Source: Halobacillus sp. Marseille-Q1614 (GTDB lineage Bacteria; Bacillota; Bacilli; Bacillales; Halobacillaceae). From it: a stretch of 64,000 bases of DNA. The position numbers and the translations under genes are program-made. Below are positions 9,418-17,642 of this stretch, one piece after another (within the stretch, counting starts at the first letter, position 1; each line of letters starts with the position of its first letter). The notes below the pieces were generated by a model, which was not told the origin of the DNA, did not search any database, and worked only from the letters and a program-made list of their open reading frames with translations. The DNA is taken from assembly GCF_902809865.1 (NCBI RefSeq), contig NZ_CADDWH010000001.1, forward strand, positions 3,348,001 through 3,412,000, given 5' to 3'.

Positions 9418-9485
9418 GCCTTAAGCCTCCCGCGTTTAAAGAAGTTTGTCCTTATATTTAATGAAGGGACAAGGTAAATTAGAAG

Positions 9486-9531
9486 TAAAAAAAGAAGGAA
9501 CTTTCCATTTTTAAATGGAGTCCCTTCTTTT
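9486..9531 (-). terminator. intrinsic terminator after the SAM-controlled operon
   Basis: On the minus strand, GAAGGGACTCCATTT pairs with AAATGGAAAGTTCCTTC (one internal mismatch region), followed by a run of T. It lies a few bases after the symporter stop codon. Confidence 0.85.
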
Positions 9532-9536
9532 CGTTA

Positions 9537-11150
9537 CTAGGAAACCACTTGCTTACGTGATTCCTGCGCTGCATATTTAGGCTTAAAGTAAATAATACTT
9601 GCGATGAATAAGGTTAAAGCATTACTAAAGATAAACAATCCGACGATGCCCGTCTGGTGAAGCGGCTCGTAAAAAAATACATTTACCACTAAAAGTACAC
9701 CAGCAGCAATCGCAGTGACAGGTCCTTTTAGGGAAGCGGCTCTGTTGATTTTCCATTGGCCGATATTGAGAACGACCGTAAACAAGACCATTGTCAGGAC
9801 ATTAACACTCATGCCGACCCATACCGGGTGAATGTTGAGGTAGAAGTCTGTCGGGCTCCAGTTGCTTAAATTGTACCAGATCAACCCGGCGGCGAATCCT
9901 CCAAACAGCGAGCTGACAACGGCTCTTTTGGTAACGAGCGGCCAGAATAGGGCAGCTACAACGGGTGCGAATGTAGCTGAGTTTCTCATCGTCCAGGCGA
10001 GCACATTCCACCAGGCTGACTGCTCTGTTCTTAAGAAACCGAAGACGATCATCAAGCCTGTTAGAATCAGCAGCGACCATTTGGTATAGGTAATGAGCTT
10101 CTCTGGAGAGGCACCTGGAAATACGGCACTTCCGACGTCTTTTCCTAAGCTTGTCGCTCCTGAGAACTGGCAAGGAGCTCCCCAGCCGAGGGCACATGCC
10201 CAGATTCCAAGGAAAAATAGTCCGACTAACGGAGCGGGCAGCACCTCCATGAAATATTGCGGCAGGGCAACCAATCCTAAGCTTGCATCAGGTACGACGA
10301 CAGATGCTGCTAAACCAAATAACACACCTAAGACGATAAAAGGAATTCCCATGAATGAGGCGGCAATTAGTCCTTTTCTGCCTTCTTCAGGAGTTCTGCA
10401 GGATAATGCCATTTGAAAAGCAGCCTGCGCGAGAATTACATTAACTAGAAAAGTCGCGAACCAGACGAGAATAACCTGAAGTCCTGCTCCTCCCCAGTCA
10501 AACATTTGCGGGCGGTCTAAAGCGAGCTGCTGCAGGCCTGCGATCCCTGGATTAATGAAAAATGCCGCAGTTCCAATAATGAACATGATCGCAAAGACGA
10601 TGGAATTCATCGTCTGTGTAAAGGCTACCGACCACATACCGCCGGCTTGTAGATATACAAATAGTAAAAGAGCTGTAAACGCGACAGAAAGAGATAAAGA
10701 AATTCCGGTAAACACGTGAAATGCTGAGGCAAACGCAATTGCCGTGGCTACCGACCACATTGGAAAGGCGATCGCCGTAATCGTACCCGCCAGTCCTTTA
10801 GCCGTCCGTCCGAAGTTGTCGCCAATTAAACCAGAAATTGTAACAATAAGCTTTTTGCGAAACGATTTAATCATCAGCAAGGCGATGATCAGGACTTGGA
10901 CCGTTTCTGCTACTCCATACCATATGGCAGAGATTCCGGTCAGATAGGAGAGCTCGACAATCGAAATGTAAGTAGAACCTGAGAATAAACCAGTGATACA
11001 AAATGCTACGGTCCACCAGCGAAACGTACGCCCTCCAACGAAATATTGCTCTCCCCGGCTTGCCTTTCGCTTGGCTAAGTTCCCGACAATAATTAAAGCC
11101 AGCGTGTAAAGCAGCGCGAATAATATCATCCATATTCCATATGATGTCAT
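9537..11150 (-). CDS. sodium:solute symporter under SAM-riboswitch control
   Basis: A 537-aa SSS-family permease with about 13-14 hydrophobic helices. GEQYFVGGRTFRWWTVAFCI (about residues 33-52) is the conserved sodium-site region. Its start overlaps the stop of the upstream OsmC gene by 4 bp, so the two are translationally coupled, and both lie behind a SAM-I riboswitch. That leader normally controls methionine, cysteine and SAM metabolism, so a sulfur-containing substrate (methionine, a methionine precursor or a sulfonium compound) is a reasonable inference that the protein sequence alone would not give. General SSS annotations (proline, pantothenate, solute) are the alternative. Confidence 0.85.
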   Translation of the reverse strand: MTSYGIWMILFALLYTLALIIVGNLAKRKASRGEQYFVGGRTFRWWTVAFCITGLFSGSTYISIVELSYLTGISAIWYGVAETVQVLIIALLMIKSFRKKLIVTISGLIGDNFGRTAKGLAGTITAIAFPMWSVATAIAFASAFHVFTGISLSLSVAFTALLLFVYLQAGGMWSVAFTQTMNSIVFAIMFIIGTAAFFINPGIAGLQQLALDRPQMFDWGGAGLQVILVWFATFLVNVILAQAAFQMALSCRTPEEGRKGLIAASFMGIPFIVLGVLFGLAASVVVPDASLGLVALPQYFMEVLPAPLVGLFFLGIWACALGWGAPCQFSGATSLGKDVGSAVFPGASPEKLITYTKWSLLILTGLMIVFGFLRTEQSAWWNVLAWTMRNSATFAPVVAALFWPLVTKRAVVSSLFGGFAAGLIWYNLSNWSPTDFYLNIHPVWVGMSVNVLTMVLFTVVLNIGQWKINRAASLKGPVTAIAAGVLLVVNVFFYEPLHQTGIVGLFIFSNALTLFIASIIYFKPKYAAQESRKQVVS

Positions 11151-11626
11151 GATTGCACCTCCTTATTGATCTCCCAAATAAGTTCAATCTCAATACCAGC
11201 ATCTTTAAACAAATTGAATGCAGGGCAGCGTTTTTTAACTAAATAGATTAAATGATGGGCGTCGATTTCCACTTCAGCAAATGTAACTTCTACTTTTAAA
11301 GTAACCTGCTGGAAGTGCGGGCTTACGTCAGCCGTTCCCAGCAATCCTTCACGGTCGACCGTCCCTATGGATGAAGAGGTCAGGTGCTCTATCGTAAGGG
11401 CGTTTTCTTTTGCGACCATTTCAATTACGATCATTAAACAGCCGTTAAACGAGCCGAGGATGTATTCCATTGGCGTCATTGCCTGATTTAAGCCGCCCAG
11501 CTTCTCTGGCTCATCGATCAGGAAATCGAAATCCCGAATATAATGCTTGTTTTGGAATTGATTCGTGCGCGTACTTTCTGCCTTAATTGAACGTATTGAC
11601 GACTTGGTTTGTGTTTCACTTGCCAT
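11147..11626 (-). CDS. OsmC-family protein
   Basis: About 159 aa, from ATG at 11626 (MASETQTK), chosen because GGAGGG sits 7 bp upstream. The in-frame ATG at 11641 lies upstream of that site. The fold is OsmC/Ohr-like: GLNQAMTPMEYILGSFNGCL (about residues 45-64) holds the conserved helix with the first reactive cysteine, and KKRCPAFNLFKDAG near residue 135 holds the second, as in thiol peroxidases. Members reduce organic hydroperoxides or act on sulfur compounds. It is the first gene after a SAM riboswitch and overlaps the symporter gene, so a link to organic sulfur or methionine oxidation products is likely. Confidence 0.88.
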   Translation of the reverse strand: MASETQTKSSIRSIKAESTRTNQFQNKHYIRDFDFLIDEPEKLGGLNQAMTPMEYILGSFNGCLMIVIEMVAKENALTIEHLTSSSIGTVDREGLLGTADVSPHFQQVTLKVEVTFAEVEIDAHHLIYLVKKRCPAFNLFKDAGIEIELIWEINKEVQS

Positions 11627-11651
11627 ACAAAATCCCTCCATTTTTGATAAA

Positions 11652-11693
11652 TAAAAAAGCCTTCTATTTTCCTGAATGAAAAATAGAAGGCTT
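11652..11693 (-). terminator. expression-platform terminator of the SAM riboswitch
   Basis: On the minus strand, a 14-bp perfect stem (AAGCCTTCTATTTT and its complement) is followed by a T run. It stands between the aptamer and the OsmC ribosome binding site, the usual position of the attenuator. Confidence 0.92.
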
Positions 11694-11710
11694 GGATATT
11701 TAGGTCCCGG

Positions 11711-11819
11711 CTCTTATCTTTCAGACAGAAAAATGTCTGCTGGAGTTAGCACCTTGTTTATAAAAAACAGGTTGCCGCGGGATCAAAGGACCAGATTCCT
11801 CCACCGCTCTTGATAAGAA
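11711..11819 (-). promoter_or_regulatory. SAM-I riboswitch (S-box) aptamer
   Basis: Read on the minus strand, the element runs CTTATCAAGAG, GGTGGAGGAATCTGGTCC, CCGCGGCAACC, AAGGTGCTAACTCC, GATAAGAG. These are the conserved blocks of the S-box in order, and the ends pair as P1 (CTTATC with GATAAG). It is followed by the terminator at 11652-11693. SAM binding should stop transcription, so the OsmC and symporter genes would be expressed when SAM and methionine are low. Confidence 0.96.
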
Positions 11820-11838
11820 AATTATGAAATTACTGAAC

Positions 11839-11867
11839 ATTGTATGGCTTCATCTAAGGAATGTCAA
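11839..11867 (-). promoter_or_regulatory. sigma-A promoter of the SAM-controlled operon
   Basis: On the minus strand, TTGACA (11862-11867) and TACAAT (11839-11844) are separated by exactly 17 bp, and transcription would begin just before the riboswitch aptamer. Confidence 0.88.
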
Positions 11868-11884
11868 TGGAAAATCATAGTAAA

Positions 11885-12015
11885 TAAGTCGGTTTTGTCA
11901 TGTGAAGAAGGAAATTGCGAGACTCCTTGGACGCCAGTTCGGGACCCAAAGAGAAGCGGGGAGGCTCGACGGATCCCCGCGGAAAGCAAGTGATTTCCCT
12001 GCCCCCTTTCGCCTA
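11885..12015. repeat. GC-rich Bacillaceae intergenic repeat, degenerate copy
   Basis: This stretch has no gene. It contains GCGAGACTCCTTGGA, GGGGAGGCTCGACGGATCC and CCCGCGGAAAGCAAGTGATTT, words that recur in the 22.7-23.2 and 57.7-57.8 kb gaps. Such elements are common in Bacillaceae intergenic regions, and no function is known to me. Confidence 0.6.
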
Positions 12016-12026
12016 ACCCAATCCCT

Positions 12027-12485
12027 TTAATGGCTGTCTTTTAATAGTTGATCAATAGTTATTCTCACGTCCCTTAAAATAGTGTCCCACTTTCCCTTTA
12101 AAGGTGCGCTCAATCCTATATGAAACTTAATCTCAAAAGGCTCTATACCAATAAGGAAACCCTTAAGCGTATCTCTTTGCAGGTAGAGAGACTGAAACAA
12201 ATGTATGTTATGCGGCGAGATATCGAGAGGACGCTGTTCATGTAAGTTGTTAATCGGGAAGATGGAAAGTTCTCCAGGTTCTTTTCCTGCCCGGACGGTA
12301 TCTAAAATAATCATATAGGAGGCCTGTTCAATTTGCTGGAGACAGTAGTCAATGTCTGATTCGCCGATTAGATAAGAGATATTTTCCGGATGTTTCTGCT
12401 TCGCCAGTTCTTCTGTGAGATAAATTCCAATTCCATCATCCATCATGAGCTGATTGCCAATTCCAAGTACGATTACTTTTTCCAT
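12027..12485 (-). CDS. [NiFe]-hydrogenase maturation protease
   Basis: 152 aa from ATG at 12485, where the start overlaps the large-subunit stop by one base (TAATG). A HyaD/HybD/HycI-type endopeptidase that removes the C-terminal tail of the large subunit after nickel insertion. GIGNQLMMDDGIG (residues 8-20) is the family signature. D16/D17, D62 (ILDTVRAG) and H92/H95 (PHNIH) are the expected nickel-sensing ligands. It is the last gene of the hydrogenase operon, next to its substrate gene. A longer in-frame extension upstream overlaps the large subunit and is unlikely to be used. Confidence 0.9.
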   Translation of the reverse strand: MEKVIVLGIGNQLMMDDGIGIYLTEELAKQKHPENISYLIGESDIDYCLQQIEQASYMIILDTVRAGKEPGELSIFPINNLHEQRPLDISPHNIHLFQSLYLQRDTLKGFLIGIEPFEIKFHIGLSAPLKGKWDTILRDVRITIDQLLKDSH

Positions 12486-13891
12486 TAAAACACCTGAATG
12501 GTTTTGACTACGCGCCCCGGGCTGTAAACGTGTGTCGCGCAGGACATACATGGATCAAATGAACGGAGGATCCTTCCGATTTCTGCCGGCTGGTCAGGGT
12601 TTTGAATCGGCGTACCCAATAAGGCTCTTTCGGCTACGCCGGCGAAGCCTTTATCATCTCTAGTAGAGAAATCCCAGGTGGAGGGGGTGATAATCTGATA
12701 GAAAGATAATTTCTTATTATCTATTTTAAGCCAATGTCCTAAGGCGCCCCGCGTTGTATCTGTTAATCCCCGGCCTGATGCTTTTTTAGGGACTTCATAT
12801 TGTTTCTGCAGCTCTACATTAGGAAGCACTTCTTTAAGTAACGTCCTCATAATTTCTGTGATTTTTTTAGCTTCAAGAGCCCGGGCAATCGTGCGGTCCA
12901 TGGCAGAAATACCAAGTTTTTGCTCTCCTGATAAAATGAGCCGTGCCAGCGGCCCCACTTCAAAGGGGAGTCCGTCATATCTTGGAGCTTTTACAAAGGA
13001 ATAGCCTTTTTCTTTGTCCATATCGGGTTTAGGGGTCAGCTCGTCTGGCTTGTACGTATTTTCTATTGCTGTATACCAGGAATAATCTATCTTTTCTTCT
13101 ATTTTATTTTCATCAAAAGGCTGCACAGTATTCCCGCTGAATACGAGCGGATTTACATACAGGGTCCCAAGATCTTTATAATTGTCAAAAGCCCCATAGG
13201 TTAATAGATTTCCATATCCTCCTCCTAAACGGAAATAGTCAGGGTAATAGTAAGCAATCTCGTAAACGTCGGGGATCATTTTTTCATCAATAAATCCCGC
13301 GATATGCTGCAGTATGGAATCAATATGAACAATTTTTTCACTGTTGGCTTTCGTTGTAATCCCGCCGATAAAAACGCCGTGGTTGTGAGGAGCTTTTCCG
13401 CCTAGTACAGCGAGCATCTGGTGAGCGGAACGACTGATGGCAAGGGAATCAAAGTAATTTTGAGAGATTCGGCTATTGACAGATTGGGGCAGACGGTAAT
13501 CGTCGTGGTCTGCTTCAACAATCGTAACCTTATCAATCTTTACGAAGTCGGGAACGGTATATTGATAGAAATGGCGGATATGATTTTGCAGAAACTCACA
13601 GCAGTGGATGATATCTCTCAAATATCTTCCTTGCTCTAATGGTTGTACATTTAAAGCATCTTCAAGTGCCAGAGAGGAGGCCATCGAGTGGGCGGCCGAG
13701 CATATTCCGCAGATGCGCTGAGTGAAATAGACGGCATCAAAAGGCTTTCGCCCGACCATCATTTCTTCAAAGCCCCGAAAAAGATTCCCTTTTGTCCTGG
13801 CATCAACGACGGTATTGTTTTCAATCGTGAAGTCAATCTCCATAAACCCGCTGATCCTCGTCAGCGGGTTTATAATAATTTTTTTACTCAT
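12485..13891 (-). CDS. [NiFe]-hydrogenase large (catalytic) subunit
   Basis: 468 aa. It holds the NiFe(CN)2CO centre that splits or makes H2. All four nickel cysteines are present: RICGIC with C61/C64 and H68 near the N-terminus, and DPCMSCATH with C448/C451 near the C-terminus. The 14 residues after H454 are the tail removed by the protease encoded next in the operon. GGKAPHNHGVFIGGIT near residue 165 is another conserved large-subunit block. Its start overlaps the small-subunit gene by 8 bp. No frameshift is visible. The subgroup (group 1 or group 2) cannot be fixed without a tree. Confidence 0.95.
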   Translation of the reverse strand: MSKKIIINPLTRISGFMEIDFTIENNTVVDARTKGNLFRGFEEMMVGRKPFDAVYFTQRICGICSAAHSMASSLALEDALNVQPLEQGRYLRDIIHCCEFLQNHIRHFYQYTVPDFVKIDKVTIVEADHDDYRLPQSVNSRISQNYFDSLAISRSAHQMLAVLGGKAPHNHGVFIGGITTKANSEKIVHIDSILQHIAGFIDEKMIPDVYEIAYYYPDYFRLGGGYGNLLTYGAFDNYKDLGTLYVNPLVFSGNTVQPFDENKIEEKIDYSWYTAIENTYKPDELTPKPDMDKEKGYSFVKAPRYDGLPFEVGPLARLILSGEQKLGISAMDRTIARALEAKKITEIMRTLLKEVLPNVELQKQYEVPKKASGRGLTDTTRGALGHWLKIDNKKLSFYQIITPSTWDFSTRDDKGFAGVAERALLGTPIQNPDQPAEIGRILRSFDPCMSCATHVYSPGRVVKTIQVF

Positions 13892-14789
13892 CCTTTACCA
13901 CCCTTGTCGTGTCAAAGCTAATAAACGGTTCCATCTGATCTGGAAAACCAAATGTGGCACAGCCGATACATGGCGTGTCATCACCAATCGGCCAATTGAC
14001 ATGGCCGTTCCACTGCCTTGTCGGGCAGTCGGTTCTCGTTACAGGCCCGCGGCAGCCAAGCTTAAATAAACAGGTTTTATCACTGAGTTTTTCCGCAAAG
14101 ATGCCGCGGTCAAAGAACGGCCGTCGCGGACATCTGTCGTGAATCAGTGTGCTGTAAAACATGAGCGGGCGGTTTAAATTATCCATTTCCGGCTCGCCGT
14201 ATAGAAGAAGGTGGGCCAGCGTGCCTAAGAACCAGTCAGGGTGTACAGGGCAGCCTGGAAGCATAATGATTTTTTTATGGGGGAGTACTTCTTTTAACCC
14301 GACAGACTGTGACGGATTGGGCTTCGCAGCCGATACACCGCCGTGTGTGGCACAGGCTCCGACAGCTAGGATGTGAGATGCTTTTTCCCCGAACATCTTT
14401 GCGGCCTCAAGACCGGTAAGCGGCTTCCCCTTCCAGCGGCCGATCACATTATATAAGCCGTTATTTCTTAAAGCCACAGCACCTTCTACCGCTAAAATAA
14501 AATCATCATCCAGCGTATTCATCAGCTTTTCAATGGCCTGCTCACCTTCAGCAGCCATGATGCTGTTTTGATAACGAAGGTCCACCATGGAAGTTAACGT
14601 ATATTCAAAGTCAGGATTTTCCCCATTTAAAAGTGAAATTATATTTCCCGAACAGCCATTCAGCTCAAGGTACACTAACTTCTTTTTCTTAATCAGATCC
14701 TTATTCACGCTTCTTACAACCGTGCTTGATAATCTTTTGGCAATCGCTTCATTGGTTAACGACTCTGGAGGTAAAACTCTCTCTTCCAT
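13884..14789 (-). CDS. [NiFe]-hydrogenase small (FeS) subunit
   Basis: 301 aa, carrying electrons from the active site through iron-sulfur clusters. Distal-cluster ligands (HDRC, CLFKLGC) and medial-cluster ligands (TDCP, PCIGC) are all seen, as are GACATHGG and LPGCPVHPDW of the proximal cluster. The first proximal motif is CSGN (C46 with N49) instead of the usual CxxC, so one cysteine is replaced by Asn. As far as I know this is shared with group 2a uptake enzymes such as cyanobacterial HupS. No twin-arginine signal is present, so the enzyme is probably cytoplasmic. Its ATG directly follows the b5-like gene's stop, with AGGGAGG upstream. Confidence 0.94.
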   Translation of the reverse strand: MEERVLPPESLTNEAIAKRLSSTVVRSVNKDLIKKKKLVYLELNGCSGNIISLLNGENPDFEYTLTSMVDLRYQNSIMAAEGEQAIEKLMNTLDDDFILAVEGAVALRNNGLYNVIGRWKGKPLTGLEAAKMFGEKASHILAVGACATHGGVSAAKPNPSQSVGLKEVLPHKKIIMLPGCPVHPDWFLGTLAHLLLYGEPEMDNLNRPLMFYSTLIHDRCPRRPFFDRGIFAEKLSDKTCLFKLGCRGPVTRTDCPTRQWNGHVNWPIGDDTPCIGCATFGFPDQMEPFISFDTTRVVKDE

Positions 14790-15284
14790 TTACACAAGCC
14801 TCCCTACAACTGGCATTGTGGCTAAGATCGCCTGCTGACCGGCATGACAGGAAGCAAATTCATTTGTATAGTCCTTACCGGAAACTAAGCCAAAATGAGT
14901 GGCTGCTGCCCAGGCTCTGTTGTTCGTTACATCGTACACGAGGCCGTTGACCGCAACATAAGCGGGCCTGCCATTCTTTCCGTCAAATGTTGCTAATTGC
15001 TCAACAGTGAATGTTCTTTGTTCAGGAGCAGGGGCCGCTTCGTTTTGGGGTGCTGGTGTAACAGGGTGCTGAGCTGTTGCACCATTTGCAAACGCCGGCT
15101 GAGGAGGGAGGGGGCTTGCCAGCAGCTCACTTAAAAAGTGAATGGAACTCAAGCTGTCCCAAAGCCTCTGAAAGGTCTGGGCGTTTTCTGGTGTATGACT
15201 GACATTAGCCAGCATTGAAACATCGTAGCGCGTTTGTGTAATGAGGTGATTAATTTCCTGACGAATCATCTGGGTGTTATTCAT
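14790..15284 (-). CDS. cytochrome b5-like heme-binding domain protein in hydrogenase operon
   Basis: 164 aa. Residues 1-55 are helical, residues 56-90 are a Pro/Ala-rich linker, and residues 91-164 form a cytochrome b5-like heme/steroid-binding domain (FTVEQLATFDGKNGRPAYVA, VNGLVYDVT, THFGLVSGKDYT). H130 and H147 are the most likely heme ligands; the classic HPGG motif is absent. There is no signal peptide. The gene lies between hypE and the small-subunit gene, with AAGGAGAGG before the ATG and its stop touching the small-subunit start. A role as electron acceptor or carrier for the hydrogenase is inferred from position only. Confidence 0.82.
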   Translation of the reverse strand: MNNTQMIRQEINHLITQTRYDVSMLANVSHTPENAQTFQRLWDSLSSIHFLSELLASPLPPQPAFANGATAQHPVTPAPQNEAAPAPEQRTFTVEQLATFDGKNGRPAYVAVNGLVYDVTNNRAWAAATHFGLVSGKDYTNEFASCHAGQQAILATMPVVGRLV

Positions 15285-15314
15285 GTTGTCCTCTCCTTAA
15301 AAAAAGGATCAAAT

Positions 15315-16319
15315 TCAGCAGATTCTCGGCAAAAGCATCCCTGAAAGCCGGTAAAGACGTCTCGTTGTCCCAATCGGTGTACATATCGTTAACTTGCCTT
15401 GGGCTTCCCCGCCTGCAGTGACACGGCCGATAACTTGAGCATCTTTTCCTAATTCACTGCTGTGCAGAGTATCCAGGACTTGCTGCTTTGATGCAGCATC
15501 GACAATAAGGATGACCTTTCCTTCGTTTGCCAGATAAAGAGGGTCAAAGCCTAAAATGTCGCAGGCCCCATGGACTTCATCTCGTATGGGTATCGAAAGC
15601 TCATCTAATTCTATCGTGCAGTTAAACTCTTCACACAGCTCGACAAGGGTGGTAGCCAGCCCGCCGCGTGTCGGATCTCTCATCATTTTAATACCTTCCG
15701 TATCTCCCATCAGCTGGCTGATCAGGTGATTGAGGGATGCACAGTCGCTTTTCACTTCGTTTAGCAAACCGAGCTCCTGGCGGGCGCTGATGATCGAAAC
15801 TCCGTGATCCCCAATCGTTCCGCTAATGATTACCGCGTCTCCTTCCTTAATCGTTTCAGGCTCTAAGGGTTGAACGACTATTCCGATCCCTGTCGTATTA
15901 ATAAATAATCCGTCCACACTGCCTTTTTCAACGACTTTCGTATCTCCGGCTGCAATTCTGACTCCGGCACGTGCTGCTTCTGCAGCCATACTTTTTACTA
16001 CTTTTTTTAAGTCAGGCAGCGGAAAGCCTTCTTCTAAAATAAACCCTGCGGTAAGGACTTCCGGACGAGCGCCGGATACAGCTAAGTCGTTAATAGTCCC
16101 TGTAACCGCGAGTTTTCCTATATCACCACCGGGAAAGAAAATAGGTTTGACTACAAAACTGTCGGTCGTTACAGCTATATTTTCAAGAGGGCCTTTTAAA
16201 ATCGCGGAATCCAACCGGGTTTGCTCCTGATGGCCAAACGACTCTATAAACAGGTTCTGGATGAGCTGGTGGGTTAACTCACCGCCTTCTCCATGGGCTA
16301 AGCTGATTCTCCGGACCAC
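15315..16319 (-). CDS. hypE: hydrogenase maturation protein HypE (carbamoyl dehydratase)
   Basis: About 334 aa from a GTG at 16319 (MVRRISLAHGEGG), preferred because AGGGAGGA lies 6 bp upstream and the result has normal family length. HypE takes a carbamoyl group from HypF on its C-terminal cysteine and dehydrates it with ATP to the cyanide ligand. The C-terminus PRIC is present, with the essential terminal cysteine. PurM/AIR-synthase-like motifs are visible: HGEGG near the start, TTDSFVVKPIFFPGGDIGKL and RDPTRGGLATTL. It starts 2 bp after hypD stops. Confidence 0.95.
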   Translation of the reverse strand: MVRRISLAHGEGGELTHQLIQNLFIESFGHQEQTRLDSAILKGPLENIAVTTDSFVVKPIFFPGGDIGKLAVTGTINDLAVSGARPEVLTAGFILEEGFPLPDLKKVVKSMAAEAARAGVRIAAGDTKVVEKGSVDGLFINTTGIGIVVQPLEPETIKEGDAVIISGTIGDHGVSIISARQELGLLNEVKSDCASLNHLISQLMGDTEGIKMMRDPTRGGLATTLVELCEEFNCTIELDELSIPIRDEVHGACDILGFDPLYLANEGKVILIVDAASKQQVLDTLHSSELGKDAQVIGRVTAGGEAQGKLTICTPIGTTRRLYRLSGMLLPRIC

Positions 16320-16321
16320 AT

Positions 16322-17428
16322 CTAATCCTCCCTCATGTATTGGTAATGGGCGGCGCAAGTACCTTCTGTGGAGACCATACAAGGACCGATCGGATGAATC
16401 GGGGTACAGCCTTTATTAAACAAAATGCACTCTTCAGGTTTGATCAGACCTTTAATAATATCTCCGCAGCGGCATTTCGTTTTTCGCGGTTCACCTGCTG
16501 AAACGTTAAACTTCTTTTTAGCGTCGAAGCGGGCGTACTTTTCTTTAAGGACTAACCCGCTCTTTGGAATCGCGCTCATCCCGCGCCATACCTCGTCATT
16601 CGGCTCTAAATACTCGTCTAATAATTTTTGAGCCGTAAGATTACCTTCATCTTTAACAAGGTATGTATAGTCATTTAGGATATCCACCTTTTTTTCAATG
16701 AGAAGCTTCAGCAGCTTATAAATGCCGCTCAGGAGCTGGACAGGCTCAAACCCGCTGATCACACCCGGCATTCTGTATTCTTCCGCTAGAAAATCAAAGC
16801 TTTGTTTTCCGGACACAATCGAAACGTGGCCGGGCAGCAGAAAGCCGTCAAGATTGATTTCCTCGGACTCAAGGAGGGCCCGCATGACAGGTTCTACTAA
16901 CTTAGTCGTCATCCATATGGAAAAGTTGTTTAGTTGTTTATTCTCAGCTTCGCGTATGGCAAGGGCGAGAATTGGAATCGTTGTTTCAAAGCCGATTCCT
17001 AGAAAAATAACCTCATGATCAGGATGGTCTTCCGCGATTTTGACACTATCTAACGGGGAATAGACGACCCGGATATCCTCTCCGTCTGTTCTAGCCTGCA
17101 TCAGGCTATGTTTGGAACCAGGAACGCGCATCATATCGCCAAATGTGCAAAGTATCCGGTTCGTTCCTTTAGAAAGCTGGATCATGGCATCGATAGATTT
17201 TTGATCGGTTACACAAACCGGACAGCCTGGCCCCGCAATCAGCCGGACGTGGTCTTTTAACCGGCTTTTGACGCCGCTTTTCGCCAGCGCCATCGTATGA
17301 GATCCGCACACCTCCATAAAAACAGGAACCCTGCCGAAGGTGTCTTTAAAATCCTCGGCCAGTTCTAAAACGGCTTGAAGGGATTCGCGGCTTAACTTAG
17401 GGTCAGAAAACTGTTCAAGCTCTTCCAT
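16322..17428 (-). CDS. hypD: hydrogenase maturation protein HypD
   Basis: About 368 aa. HypD is the iron-sulfur scaffold on which Fe(CN)2CO is assembled together with HypC. Conserved motifs seen are EVCGSHT (near residue 41), GPGCPVC, FGDMMRVPGS, and the C-terminal cysteine block CRCGDIIKG, CILFNKGCTP, IGPCMVSTEGTC. The start could be TTG at 17431 or ATG at 17428; GGAGG lies upstream of both. The gene overlaps hypC by 14-17 bp, the usual arrangement for these partners. Confidence 0.95.
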   Translation of the reverse strand: MEELEQFSDPKLSRESLQAVLELAEDFKDTFGRVPVFMEVCGSHTMALAKSGVKSRLKDHVRLIAGPGCPVCVTDQKSIDAMIQLSKGTNRILCTFGDMMRVPGSKHSLMQARTDGEDIRVVYSPLDSVKIAEDHPDHEVIFLGIGFETTIPILALAIREAENKQLNNFSIWMTTKLVEPVMRALLESEEINLDGFLLPGHVSIVSGKQSFDFLAEEYRMPGVISGFEPVQLLSGIYKLLKLLIEKKVDILNDYTYLVKDEGNLTAQKLLDEYLEPNDEVWRGMSAIPKSGLVLKEKYARFDAKKKFNVSAGEPRKTKCRCGDIIKGLIKPEECILFNKGCTPIHPIGPCMVSTEGTCAAHYQYMRED

Positions 17429-17636
17429 CAAGAAGGTTCCTCCATTCTGTCATGCTTTCTTTCGCATACGTTTCATCTACTATTGTCATCGCCTGGCCTG
17501 CATGCAGAAGTACATAATCATTCACTTTTACTTCTGGTACAAAAAACGTTCCCACGTGCATCCTTGACCCCATGACATCGACTAACGCCCGTTCACCATC
17601 TATTTGAATAATTTTCGCAGGCACGCCTAAGCACAA
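17415..17636 (-). CDS. hypC: hydrogenase assembly chaperone HypC
   Basis: 73 aa, the normal size for HypC/HybG. It begins MCLGVPAKI, and after removal of Met the N-terminal Cys carries the iron complex with HypD and delivers it to the large-subunit precursor. VDVMGSRMHVG and VNDYVLLHAGQAM are typical family blocks. It starts 6 bp after the hypF frame ends and overlaps hypD. Confidence 0.95.
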   Translation of the reverse strand: MCLGVPAKIIQIDGERALVDVMGSRMHVGTFFVPEVKVNDYVLLHAGQAMTIVDETYAKESMTEWRNLLDGRA

Positions 17637-17642
17637 ATCTGT

